Below are positions 21,616-32,588 of a DNA stretch of 64,000 bases, piece by piece. Both the position numbers and the translations under genes were made by a program. This DNA comes from Mikania micrantha (Eukaryota; Streptophyta; Magnoliopsida; Asterales; Asteraceae): positions 89,742,137-89,806,136 of the forward strand of contig CM018692.1 in assembly GCA_009363875.1 (NCBI GenBank), in the 5' to 3' direction. The notes beneath the pieces are model-generated. The model was not told the DNA's origin. It did not search any database and saw nothing but the letters and a program-made list of their open reading frames with translations. How positions within the stretch are numbered: position 1 is the first letter of the stretch; the number at the start of each line of letters is the position of its first letter.

Positions 21616-24540
21616 TTATTCGTTGTTGTCGGCATTCGACATTGTCTGTTTGAAGAGGTGTGGATATTTGTGCATCATCTAATCTTCACGTTCCCACATG
21701 AATTCAGGTCCGTGTTTCGAGTTCCATCAGACTCCAAAAATCGGAATCCGACTTTGCTTACGCTGTTTGACCTCACGGTCTATGATCTCTACCGGTTCCT
21801 CCACAAACCGTAGTTGTTCATCCACCTGTATTTCATCCAGTGGAATCACAAGTGTCTCATCGGGTAAAAACTTCTTCAGATTCGAGACATGTTAGAACTC
21901 CATCAAGTTCACTCCAACCTTTAGGATCTCAAACGGTCCGATACACAGTGGAATAACGCCTTTCCACGACGAAAAGTTCAGAAGGACTTTATCTCTTACC
22001 TGAAATTCCAGAGGCTTTCGGCGTTTGTCGGCTTAGCTCTTTCGATGATCACGAGTTGCTGCCATGTGGTTTTGATTTGCACGATTTTCTCCGTCATTTC
22101 GTGTACGAGTTCGGGGCATGTGAGCTGACTGTCGCCCACTTCCGCCCAACAGATGGGGATCGGCATTTCCTGCCATAAAGTGCCTCAAAAGGCGCTGCTT
22201 TGATGCTCGTATGATAGCTGTTATTGTAGGAGAACTCTACCAGCGCTAGGTGAGTTTCCCAGCTGGTGCCAAAGTCTACTACGCACTCGCGCGTTCGCTC
22301 TGGCCATCAGTTTGTGGGTGGTATGCTGTACTCATACCCAACCGCGTACCAAGTGACTTTTGCAATGATTTCCAGAAATTCGAAGTAAATCTGGCGTCTC
22401 GATCTGAAATGGAGACTGGCACTACATGTCGTGAGACTACTTCCTTAACGTAGATTCTGGCTAGCTTTTCCATTTTGTCATTTTCATTAATCGAAAGGAA
22501 ATGTGCTGACTTGGTTAGTCGATCCACAATTACCCAGATTGTGTCAAATCCAATAGGAGTACGGGGTAATTTGGTAATGAAGTCCATGGAGATTTGTTCC
22601 CATTTCCACATGGGAATCTCAGGTTGTGTGAGTAATCCAGATGGTTTCTGGTACTCAACCTTGACTTTGGCGCAAGTCAAGCATTTGCTCACATATGTGG
22701 CAATATCGGCTTTCATGTTTGGCCACCAGTAAAGGACCTTCAGGTCATGATACATCTAATCATATCCAAGGTGAATGGAATACCGGGACTTGTGAGCCTC
22801 GTCCATCACAAAGTCTCGTAAGTTTCCGTGGTGTGGAACCCAAACGCGCTCCATGAAATAGTGTAAGCCATCGGCTTCTACTTCAAGTTGTTTCTCCATT
22901 CCCCTTCGTGATTTGGCCACTAGGTTTTCGTCTTTCAATGCCTCAACTTGGGCATTACGTATCTGTTCATAGAGAATGGGATGAATAGTAAGTTGTAAAG
23001 CTCGTACCCTCTTAGGTTTCGAGGTATTCTTCTGACTTAGGGCGTCAGCCACAACGCTGGCTTTCCTCGGGTGATACTTGATAGCACACTCGTATTCATT
23101 CAGTAGTTCGAGCCAACAATGTGGTCGCATGTTCAACTCCTTCTGCTCGAAAATGTGTTGGAGACTCTTGTGATCAGTGTATATCGTACACTTTGTACCG
23201 TATAGGCAGTGTCTCCAGATCTTGAGTGCAAATTTGACGGATCCAAGTTACAAGTTGTGGGTAGTGTGGTTCTTCTCGTGGACATTCAGTTGTCGAGAAG
23301 CATATGCGATAACCTTCTCTCTCTGCATCAGCACGCAGCCGAGCCCTTGTATTGAAGCATCGCAGTATACTACAAAGTCTCCCGTTCCATCAGGAAGAGA
23401 CAAGATAGGTGCACTATAGAGCTTCTGCTTGAGAAATTGGAATGCAACTTCTTGTTTTTCCATCCAGAGATATTTCTTATCCTTGTGGGTGAGAGCTGTA
23501 AGCGGTTGGGCTATCTTGGAGAATCCTTCAATAAATCGCCGATAATAGCCTGCCTAGCCTAGGAATTGTTGCACCTCAGTTGGGGTATTTGGTGCTTTCC
23601 AGTTTTTGATAGCTTCAATCTTGTATTTATCCACATGTATTCCTTGTTCATTAACAACATGTCCAAAAAAATGGACTTCTCGTATCCAGAAGTCACATTT
23701 GGAGAGTTTAGCATACAGCTTCTCCTGTAGTAAGAGTTCAATAGCCAATTGAAGATGCTCTTTGTATTCTTCCTTAGTCTTTGAGTAGATGAGGATATCG
23801 TCAATGAAGACAATGATAAACTTGTCAAGCTATGGTTTGCACACTCTATTCATGAGATCCATGAATATTGCGGGTCCATTAGTCTGCCCAAATGGCATGA
23901 CCAAAAACTCGTAATGGCCATACCGAGTTCGGAAAGCTGTCTTTGGGATATCTTCTTCTTGAACTCTTAGTTGATGATACCCAGACCGCAAATCGATCTT
24001 GGAGTAGTAACTCAATCCTTGAAGCTAATCGAACAGATTGTCAATGCGAGGTAAGGGGTAACGGTTCTTAATTATCACCTTGTTTAATTCACGGTAGTCG
24101 ATGCACATGTGGAATGTGCCATCCTTCGTCTTCACGAACATCATTGGTGCTCCCCACGGTGAGAAGCTTGGTCTAATAAAACCCTTGTCCAGCAACTCCT
24201 GGAGCTGATTGGCCAGCATCTGCATCTCTGAAGGTGCAAGTCGATAGGGTGCTCGTGCGATAGGTGCTACTCCTGGCGTGAGATCTATGCGGAACTCCAC
24301 TTGTCGAGGTGATGGTAGTCCCGGTAGATCCTCAGGGAATACGTCGGGATAGCCGCATACGACTGGGATGTCTTCTATTTTCTTCTCCTCTTTAGTCTTG
24401 TCAGTGAAAAGTACCAGAATTTCTGTGTATGCCTTTCGTAAACATTTGTGAGCTTTCATGCACGAGATGTTGTTCAAAGGAGTGTCGCTCCTTTCGCTGT
24501 TAATGTCTAGGGTTTCTCCACTAGGGAGAGGTATGTGCAC
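21616..24540 (-). pseudogene. Element B pol: RT, RNase H, integrase, chromodomain remnant
   Basis: RT starts at 24540 with the CIDYRELNKV motif near 24080. YHQLRVQEEDIPKTAF lies at about 23960 and FIDDILIYS at about 23790. The connection domain (AGYYRRFI, about 23540) and RNase H (DFVVYCDAS, about 23370) follow. Integrase shows CLTCAK (about 22680), MDFITKLPR, ISDRDARFTS and YHPQTDGQSER (about 22290). Just after the last motif about 30 bp are missing, which shifts the frame. The remaining domain ends in a chromodomain-like FGV*WNSKHGPEF and a terminal stop at 21616. Stops include CAG to TAG, but also transversions such as AAG to TAG and TAC to TAG. Confidence 0.9.
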
Positions 24541-24717
24541 AACCTTGTTGTGGCAAATGATTTCACCTTGGTTGTCAGACAGCCAATCCGTGCCTATTAT
24601 AACATAAAAACTACCTAGTGTGACTGGAATGGGGTCAATCTTAAATTTGTTATTTGCTAGCTCTAGGGTGCATTCTCTCAGAATGTGCTTGGTTACAATC
24701 AGTTTACCATCAGCTAG

Positions 24718-24951
24718 CTATACAGTGTATTCAACCTCTAAGGGTGTTGGGGTTATGGCAAGTATCTCACTAAAATCCTTAGATATAAAACTATTCTCAG
24801 CTCCAGTATAAAACAATACAGAAGCGTAATGATGGTTTAGGAGATGCATACCTGTTGCAAGGTTGGGGTCCCTTCTGGCCTCTTTTGAACTGATCACGAA
24901 GGCTCGTCCCTTTGGACCGTTGTTGTTCCCACTGTTGCTGTTATTCTTCAA
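24718..24951 (-). pseudogene. Element B retropepsin remnant
   Basis: The segment carries the gypsy protease pattern ASVLFYTGAENSFIS. The family motif is L-F-D-T/S-G-A, with the Asp as catalytic residue; here that Asp is Tyr, so the protease could not cleave its polyprotein. It follows the zinc-knuckle region in the same frame and precedes RT. Confidence 0.8.
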
Positions 24952-26083
24952 GTTTGGCCAGTCTTTCTTGAAGTGCCCTGGTTTCCCACATTCATAGCAT
25001 CCCTTCGGTGCTCCCTGTGGCTATGGCTGTTGTGGGGTTTTGGCCAATAGTTCACCCGTGCAGTCTTTAGCTGCATGTTCCATTTTTCCGCAGCACTGGC
25101 ATTGAAAGATGCCACATTGACCTTGTGCATGATGGAAATTGCACTTGTGACATTTGGGATGTTTGCCTACATAGCCTCCTTGGTTCTGGGTGGGTGGGAT
25201 GGGTGGGGTGTAAGCTTGGGTTGATCCAAATTTACGTTGTTGTGGTGGTGGTTGTAGAGTGGAAGGTTTGTTCATGGATTGCTCCCATTTACACTTGTTG
25301 TCTGGGTTCTTGGTTACCGCACCACAAGGTGGTAGAAGTCCTTGTGCGACGGCTGAATCTGTGAGCTTGTGGGCCAGTCACACAGCTTGTTGTAGGGTGA
25401 TGGGGTCAGCAAAAAGTACCATACCTAGAATTTGAGGTGGTAGTCCCTCGATGTATTTCTCGATGTGTTTATAGGCCGGTGTTACCATCTCCAGGCACAG
25501 GTGTGCCAGCTCATACGATCGAGAAGTGTATGCCTCGATCTCAGAACCAACCATCTTGTGGTTCCAGAATTCGACCTCTAGCATCTGCACTTCACCGCGA
25601 GGACAGTATTTGAGGTTCAACATCCTCTTGAACTCATCCCAAAGTAGGACGTTGGGTGTATCGATACCTAGATTTTGTACGTTCGCGTTCCAACAAGTCA
25701 GGGCAGCTCCCTCAAAAGTTCCCGCCTCATATTTGACCCGGTCTTCATTCCTACAGTTGCTCATGGCGAAAGCCGACTCTGCCTTCTCCATTCTGCGTAG
25801 GAGACCTACGGCACCCTCCGTACCGTTAAATGAGTGGGGTTTACAGTCCAAGAATGTTTTGAGTGTGCAGTGAGGTGGGTTGAGGTTGGCTCCTTGGTTC
25901 TGTTGGTGTTTATTACGGGCAGTCTCCCGTGCAGCAAGTGACTCTTCAACTCGCCCGTTGACGAGTGCGTTCAGTTCAGCAGGTGTTAGACTGATGTTCC
26001 CACGTCCTCCCGCATTTCGTCGTCCTCTGCGTCTTCCAGCCATGATCTTCATAGTGAGAATAAGCGTTAGAGTATTTCCATGA
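24900..26083 (-). pseudogene. Element B gag
   Basis: Starts within the frame that opens at 26157, at MAGRRRGRRNAGGRG (about 26042), a basic N-terminus. The Retrotrans_gag core follows with LDCKPHSFNGTEGAVG and ALTCWNANVQ. A CGA-to-TGA stop lies at 25378. Downstream is a glutamine/proline-rich linker. The first knuckle-like segment, CHKCNFHH...CQCCGKMEHAAKDC, contains a usable CCHC. In the second, CYECGKPGHFKKDW, the last Cys is Trp. An in-frame stop also lies near 25021. Confidence 0.82.
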
Positions 26084-26264
26084 GTTAAAATTCTATGTGC
26101 GGTTGGTACGTAAAGGAAACATGTATAAGTTTGCACACACAAGATTTTCAATAACATATAATAGTCTTGACTTATAATAAGTTGTATTGGTTACAGTTCT
26201 TTTAATACCAACACATTTAGATTCTAAAATATCCAATACAGAGACACAACCTGTCTCTGCTAGG

Positions 26265-26648
26265 TTAATCGAAGGCATTATCGATAGTAGAATCCGAATC
26301 AGCATCCTTTGCGGGTTCCCCCTCCTCAGTTTCAGACTCTTCCGGGTCTGGAATGACAACCTTGTTCTGTAGCTCTTCGATTCTAGCTTCAGCGATGGTA
26401 GCTCGGTCTTCGGCCGCCTGGAATAGGGCAATCAACTGGGTCATATCTCGATCCATCTTGTTGACTACACTACAGAGTTTTGCATGTCGGGTGTTGTTGT
26501 ATCTCAGTTCCTCTGCAACACACTCGATTCGGTCGTCCGCCCAAGCCAGGTCCCAAGTCATTCTGGCAATGACATCCGAATCAAGACACTTCCTCTTGAG
26601 TTCGGGTGGTTCTAGTATGGGTGATGCATTGTCGGGTGACTCCTCCAC
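26265..26648 (-). CDS. Element B small upstream ORF, predicted coiled coil
   Basis: A 127-residue open frame between the 5' LTR and gag. It is rich in Glu, Asp, Arg and Ala with heptad-like spacing (the segment around IALFQAAEDRATIAEARIEEL) and an acidic C-terminal tail rich in E and D. I do not recognise a family. Its position before gag, in the same orientation, makes it an accessory ORF of element B rather than a host gene. A second short open frame, 26612-26881, overlaps its start and may be the same original ORF broken by a frameshift. Confidence 0.5.
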   Translation of the reverse strand: MEESPDNASPILEPPELKRKCLDSDVIARMTWDLAWADDRIECVAEELRYNNTRHAKLCSVVNKMDRDMTQLIALFQAAEDRATIAEARIEELQNKVVIPDPEESETEEGEPAKDADSDSTIDNAFD

Positions 26649-26990
26649 GGGGTCCTCCTCAAGATCCTCGTCAGGGTCCTCATCAGAATCTTCCCTAGGA
26701 TCCTCTTTCGAATCCTAAACGGGATCATCTGATGATAGGGAATGCTGGTCAGGCGTTTCTTGGTCACTGGTAGAGGTGATGCGGGTAATGATGGAGCTAT
26801 AGGCTCCTCCTCATCGTGTGCAAACACATGCGGTGATAATGGCGACGCCATATCTAGAATGCGTGTAATAAGTATATGCATACGATCATGTATGAAAGTA
26901 TGTTAATACTATTACTACTAACACTATGTGTGTGGAGACTAGTGGTTATAGACTAAGTTCACTAAATACAAACCTAAACCGCAAAAACTT

Positions 26991-27003
26991 GTCTCCGATA
27001 CCA
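26991..27003 (-). other. Element B primer-binding site (degenerate)
   Basis: GTCTCCGATACCA on the plus strand differs by two bases from the complement of the Met-tRNA primer site seen in A and C. It lies 3 bp from the 5' LTR. Confidence 0.75.
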
Positions 27004-27006
27004 ATA

Positions 27007-29821
27007 TGTCGCACCTCGGCCTTCCCGAGGGCCTGACGTGACTGCCAGGATCGCAGTCTCCGGTCATACAGTTGCGAGATCTACATGTCTGGTTGCCTAC
27101 ATAGATCCAATAAACATGGATAAAATAGTTTTATAAAATCAGATTTGCAGAAGTTATATATATAAGTTATCAAAACGGTTTGAATTCATAAGTTGCAGAA
27201 GCGTTGTCAAACAATTTCAAAACATTACAAAGTAATAGTTTGCGGAAGCAGTTTAGCAATTACATAACATAACAAAATGATACAGAATGTTTAATAGACT
27301 AATACACTAAAGTAGATGCATGGACTCAATCCTAGCATCCTAGATTCCTCGTGCGCGTGCCTTAGTTACCTGAGAAAACATGCGAGTAAAAAGGGTCAAC
27401 ACAATGGTTGGTGAGAGAACAGGTTTTATATCAGCAATAAAAATCAAATGTTTAAAGTAAGAGTTTGAGGGTCTACATTTCGTTACAATGCAATATCCAT
27501 TGATAGCTAATCAATATGTGTTATATCATATGCGGGTTCGCAACCGAAGCTAACACGCTGCCCCCACCATGTCCATCCATCTAGACAATGGTAATGTTGT
27601 TTGATCAATTTTTCACTGTTCCGACCTCCAGTCGGGGTGGCCATACGACGCACAACAGTGGGACATGTGAGGCCCAAATAGTACTATTCAAAATTACCAC
27701 GCTAAGCACCTCACACTATTAACGGCTCGAGAGATGTTTAATGAGGACTTATCAGTTTTGTGGATGAGTGCCACACATATGCATATACGCGATATTTAGC
27801 ATGTACAAATGTAACCAAAAGGTATGTTTGTTGTTCAAAAAGAGTTTGTATGCAATGTTTTCTCCCCCAAAGGTAGAAAATAGGAAAAGGGGCCGTGAAA
27901 TCACCTGATAGAGCAGTTCCGATTTAAGTGGTGTTCGCAACTCGCGAATGCTAGCAACCTGCTAGTGAGCACCTATAATCATATAGGTTGTGAGTATGTC
28001 TTCTGTGGTGTGTTGTATCCCATACAACTCCAAGTGTCGGTGTGCTCAACCGAGTGGGTGTTGACTTGTGTTGACTCGACGGATCGTTGGTGATACGTTT
28101 GTTGCGTTTAGTTCGTTTATGTGTCAAAATGCAAGTAAGACATCAACATGCATCCTACGACTCTAATCATGATGTTTTCCCATAAGTCATGCTTCGAAAC
28201 TTATAACGTTTTCGTTTCGGGAAAGTTTCTGTATTTAGAAAGTTTCTATTTTTGGAAAGTATAGTTATGAAATCCTATTTCATAAAAATCTCCTACCAAG
28301 TTTGTAAAAATACGTTTAAACTCCTAAAACATCGTATTTGTACATAAGTCACCGTTTATGGCGTATGCCCCATATAAAGTTTCCTAAAATAGTAAACACC
28401 CAATTAAAATTCTGTTTTCACAAATCAAAGTTTCCAATACGCTTAGAAATCGTTTTTAAACATATTTCAATAATCATAAACCACCAAAACATGTTAAAAC
28501 ATCAAAACCCCTCTTTTGATTTACAAAAGTTTCCATATATAGTATGTTTCCATAAAATCGTGTTTTTCACAAAATCAAATACGCAAATGTGTTTCTAAAC
28601 TCTTCAATGTTCATTTGACAACATCTAGACATGTCTAACAAATCTAGACCATCACAAATCTACAACATGCAACATAAAAGTTTCCTTTTATGGCAAGTTC
28701 TTCAAATCATCATCATAACTTATCATAACTCAATCCTAAATGAATTCTAACATCAATCTCAGTAAGAATACAATATATTCACACAAGAACACCAACGAAT
28801 TCGTGCATATGAGTGGATCGGAGTTGCATGTGGGTGGATGTGCATGCATAAGGGTTTTTAGCCCTTGCATGTTCTATCTAACTACAAATAAACTCATAAA
28901 ACTACCTCACAAAGCTTTAAAACACTGAGATGAAGCTGGAACAGGGGCTTGGCAGCTCTAAAACCTTCTGGGAATGATATCCTTGGAGGTTCAATTAAGT
29001 GATGGTGTTGATGAGGACAAGCTTCCAAGCTTCCTTCTATGCTTCAAGCCTTCCAAGAGCTCCAAACATGGCTTCCAAGCTTCAAATTTGTGGTTTCTTG
29101 TCACAATGATGGAGTAGCAGGGTTGTGTGCTCGAGTTTGAAGGTGCTTCAGCCAAGAAATAGGTTATAAATGATTATGGTTGGGCTAGGTTGAATGCTAT
29201 AGTAGTTTTGGCATCTGCGGCTTCCAGGCGTACCACCTAGCGTGCCCACGCGAGGCCAGCCGTGCCGCCTGGACTAAAATAATCCAAATGGCATCTGGTT
29301 GATCCGCGTGCATCACCCTGAGTGGAAGTGGCTCTCCGGGCGTACCGCCTGGCTTACAGAATGAGCCCAATTAGCCCAATTTTGTTGTTTAACCTCGTTT
29401 TTCGATTGTTTTACGTTTCTTACACATCATTTAGATCGTTTGGACTTTAATTATCATTCAATTGTTTGTTCACCAATGTTCGTGAGATCCGTGTTTGTTT
29501 TGATAATTCCTCGAATTATATTTATTCGTTTTGTGTTTGTGTTTTACCAAATCGTCGCATGTTTGATTAATCATAATCAACATGCTATGCACAATCCAAT
29601 AATTCCCCGAATTATTGTTTTGCGTTTGTGTTTGTGTTTGCCATACTTGGTTTCCAAAACGAATGCGCAATGTGCGATTCGATAGTTCCTTGGACTATCG
29701 TTTTGCAATTGTTTGTGTTTGATTCATTTAATTAAGCTTAATTAAATGAAATGCAGCAAGTATGAATGTGAAATGCTAAGTTGTAAGAGTTGCAGTTTAC
29801 CTGAAATTTCCGTGTGTCACA
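27007..29821 (-). repeat. Element B right (5') LTR, 2815 bp
   Basis: Starts TGTCGCACC and ends GTGTCACA, followed by the TAGTG duplication. It is collinear with 5942-6142 plus 19026-21497 and carries about 160 bp near 28150-28310 that the left copy lacks. Confidence 0.92.
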
Positions 29822-29826
29822 TAGTG

Positions 29827-31912
29827 GGCTCTTGAGAATGCTCCTTTTTCTCGATCAGAAGCTAGAGAACTTGACCCTATAGGTTGTACGTTATTCCCCT
29901 TTTTGGTAGCATCAAGGGAAACGAAGGACACCTGGCTAGGGTTAGGATGAAAGGAGCTACATAGAATGGGTGGGCGATGCTGCAAGTCCAGGATGGTTGC
30001 ATCCTTCTCTTGAACCTACAACCTCAGGTAGCCACTTCTGCTTCAAGAGAGGATACCTTGACTTGTAAGGTGATGATGATGGCCGTCAATTCCTGTGTGG
30101 TGGGGCCCTCCTCCACTGGAGTGAAATCATAGGGCGATGGAGTCCTGTGCTCAGCTCCTGTACATCTATCACCAGATGTGGTTTCTTGGCACCCTGGATT
30201 CCTCTCATTGAAGATGACCTCAAAGAAGTCATCAGCAATGGTAGTTTCCACAGCAGAGGTGTAACATCCTAGGCAATCCCACATCGGCCGTGAACAGGAG
30301 AGATTCCTGTCTCATAAGTAACAATCATCCTCTTACATCACCAACGCATTTTCTTATTAGCTGGCTGTGGAGTACATGAAACTCCAAAGTTAAGCGTGAT
30401 CGGGTTGCAGCAATCCAGGGATGGGTGACCTCTCTGGAAAGTTTTCACCCGGGCAGCCGAAGGAAAAACAACGAGCTCCGAATGGACAATGCGGACAATA
30501 TTGGTGGTAGATGGGGGCCGGATGTTACAAGAGGTCCTATTGCCTGAACCAATGTACCGATGAAGAGGATAAGGTTCATCAGTAGTGGCAGATTCTTCTG
30601 TATTGACCCCTTGAAAGCTCCTAGGGTGAACCTCTGTGTGGGTAGGCTCTGGGTCGGGGAACCTTGCCTTCAGCTCTGTCACCACTCTAAAAAACAGAGT
30701 TTGGGATGTGGGGGAAAGTGGGTCATGCAGAGCAACAGAGAAGTTCCTTGAGCCTGGGAAAATGTATGGGAGGGAGGCAGTAATGGGGTAGCGAAACCTA
30801 TGGACCTGGGAGACAGTCCTTGTTCAAGGGAAGTTGTTTCCAAGGAAGCAAACTCCAGCACAGTGGTTTCCCTTTGGATATTCTCAGGTATCTTTTGTGA
30901 CATACACTGAGGGCTCTCAGGCTGGTAAGGCTGGTAAGAAGCAGCCACTGGATCTAGAGGAAAATCTAATGGTGGGATAACATGTGTGGTTGCTTTAGGC
31001 AGAACTGAGCTTCTATCAGTTCTTTTGGCTTTTTTCTTTTTTGGGAGCAGACGAAGGTTCCTTAACAGTTTTCGAGAGCTGTTCAGGGGTACGCTTGTGT
31101 TTGTAGGTTATAGTTATTTGAGAAGGGATAGAAGTGGAAGGTGTGAGATCAGTATCTGTTGGGTTTACAAAACTGTCACCTTGAGGAGCAGATGGCTTCA
31201 TAGAGGGCAGAAGAGGAGTGAATGTCGTAGAGAATTAGACACTCATCTTCTTGAGTTGCACAAAAACCTTGATAGTAACCAAGGGAACTGAATATGTATT
31301 CCCAGTCAGTGAAAGATTGTAGCCCATCTCACTGTTAAAGATGTGTTGCAAAAACCTGGGATACATGCAAAATTTCTTGGGGATGATAGATTATCCACCA
31401 AATTACTGAAAATAAAGGCAGAGAGTTAAAGGATTGGTTGGAGATCAATCCATGAATAGCCGAGGCTATGTCAGAAGGAATTTGATCCCAACCCCCTGTT
31501 TTATTTGAAAGAAAATGATGAAAAATGTGTATGAGATACTTATAATTATAGGACACTCTACCTTTCAAATAAGTAATTGAAGGAAGAGGACCTTCGTACT
31601 ACCTCATCCCTAGTGAACGAAGCCCTCAAATCAGCATCATTAAGTTGAAGATGCCGACAGATGGCTTCCATTGAAATAGAAATAGGATGAGCATCAATGG
31701 TAGCTGTCAGAACTACCATTGGGAGATGAAATCACAGAACAAGAACCCCAAAACTGTTGGTGATGCGTTTCATACTCCAAGGGGTGAACCGTGAGAGCGA
31801 ACGAGTACCTGCTCCTTTGAAGAAAGGAGATGATCGGATCAAAATCAGCATTGTTGTTTGCTGATAACTCCACAACAAGATTGTGAGCAGGCATGAATGG
31901 AATGAGAGCCAT
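29827..31912 (-). pseudogene. Element A extra ORF (aORF), 5' part
   Basis: This ORF starts at 31912 with MALIPFMPAHN and reads leftwards in broken segments. Its N-terminal region has FLQRSRYSFALTV and HHQQFWGS, and 31568-31335 has HFFLSNKTGGWDQI and SNQSFN. Both patterns reappear, diverged, in element G's aORF (57957-55061). The later part (30685-30338 and 30284-30024) is Pro/Thr/Glu-rich. The ORF is interrupted by frameshifts, a Cassandra-like solo LTR (30260-30529) and element B. The function is unknown to me. It follows pol and its 3' part reaches the polypurine tract, so it belongs to the element. Confidence 0.75.
30260..30529 (+). mobile_element. Cassandra-type solo LTR with 5S rRNA-like sequence
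   Basis: A 270-bp unit begins TGTAACATCC and ends GGATGTTACA, with perfect AGAGG duplications at 30255-30259 and 30530-30534. Inside, 30380-30455 resembles the 3' part of plant 5S rRNA. An A-box-like AAGTTAAGCGTGA lies at 30387-30399 and a C-box-like GGGATGGGTGACC at 30418-30430. Cassandra TRIM elements are known to carry 5S-derived promoters in their LTRs. No internal region or second LTR is present, so recombination left a solo LTR. It interrupts element A's aORF. Confidence 0.9.
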
Positions 31913-32588
31913 GTGAGATTTTTTGGGTTTGATTGAGAAGTAACTGTCGATTTGAGAGAGAAATGGTGAGAACTCGAATGGGCGGGAGACGTTTTATACC
32001 TTCGGATGCCAGAATTTAATATCGAGACACATGTAATATTTGAGATATGGATTGTCAGAAGGAAAAAGGTCGTCCGAAACACCAGTTTCTCAAACAAACT
32101 ACTTCTTTTAAAAGTAAGGATATTTTTCAGGACAAGATTTTGAGAAATTTCTTGCGGAATGAATTTTACGAATAAGCTATTATCCAAAAGAGATGCTTCC
32201 GATGGATCTTTGAAAGATTTTCAACCAAACATCGGAAGCATGTCATTTTAAGGATAAGAAATGAAAACATTTGAAGGATCAGAAAGGAACACTTAGAGGA
32301 AGAGAAATTTGTACTTCGGAAGACATTTTAAACTGAGTACTTAAGACTTCTGACGGTATCATTGATCTTTAGTATGTAGAAGATAAAGCTTCCGAAGGCA
32401 ACAATGTATCGGAAGATGAATATTTCTAAGAAGAATTGATTTCTTTAGTAGGGGGACTTCTTTCGATTTTAGATGTTAATAAGGCTTCCGAAGGCTTAGA
32501 GTGTCCTCTGAATAAATATGATTCATAATAAAATTTAAGTTTATCTTTCAAGGACTTATTTAGATATTTGTACAATGATTCTACTAAC
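31913..32588 (-). other. Element A spacer between RNase H and aORF, GGAAGC-rich
   Basis: No coding motif is seen; the open frame at 32426-32686 is unrecognised and overlaps the end of RNase H. GCTTCCGA or CGGAAG cores occur at about 32195, 32232, 32318, 32390, 32408 and 32486. The same core is repeated in A's LTRs and in element N. Confidence 0.6.

Larger units (their letters stand above)
5942..29821 (-). mobile_element. Element B: Ty3/gypsy chromovirus-like retrotransposon
   Basis: Flanked by perfect TAGTG duplications (5937-5941 and 29822-29826) and inserted in element A's aORF. LTRs start TGTCGCACC and end GTGTCAC(A). The left LTR is split by element C. The internal region (21498-27006) carries, on the minus strand, two small upstream ORFs, gag, protease, RT, RNase H and integrase. 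A chromodomain-like remnant follows the integrase. LTRs of 2.7-2.8 kb and that C-terminal motif suggest a Tekay/Del-type chromovirus; the lineage is an inference. Confidence 0.92.

Noticed and set aside
25378..26157. Gag start at the upstream Leu/Met-rich extension (26157)
   Set aside because: The residues before MAGRRRGRR have no gag similarity; the internal Met near 26042 fits the family better.
5942..29821. Two separate gypsy elements side by side, instead of nesting
   Set aside because: B's LTR is continuous only when C with one GTTGT copy is removed, and the TAGTG duplication flanks the whole block.
30380..30455. 5S rRNA gene
   Set aside because: Only part of a 5S-like sequence, diverged, within LTR ends and a target duplication; it fits a Cassandra-type LTR, not a functional rRNA gene.
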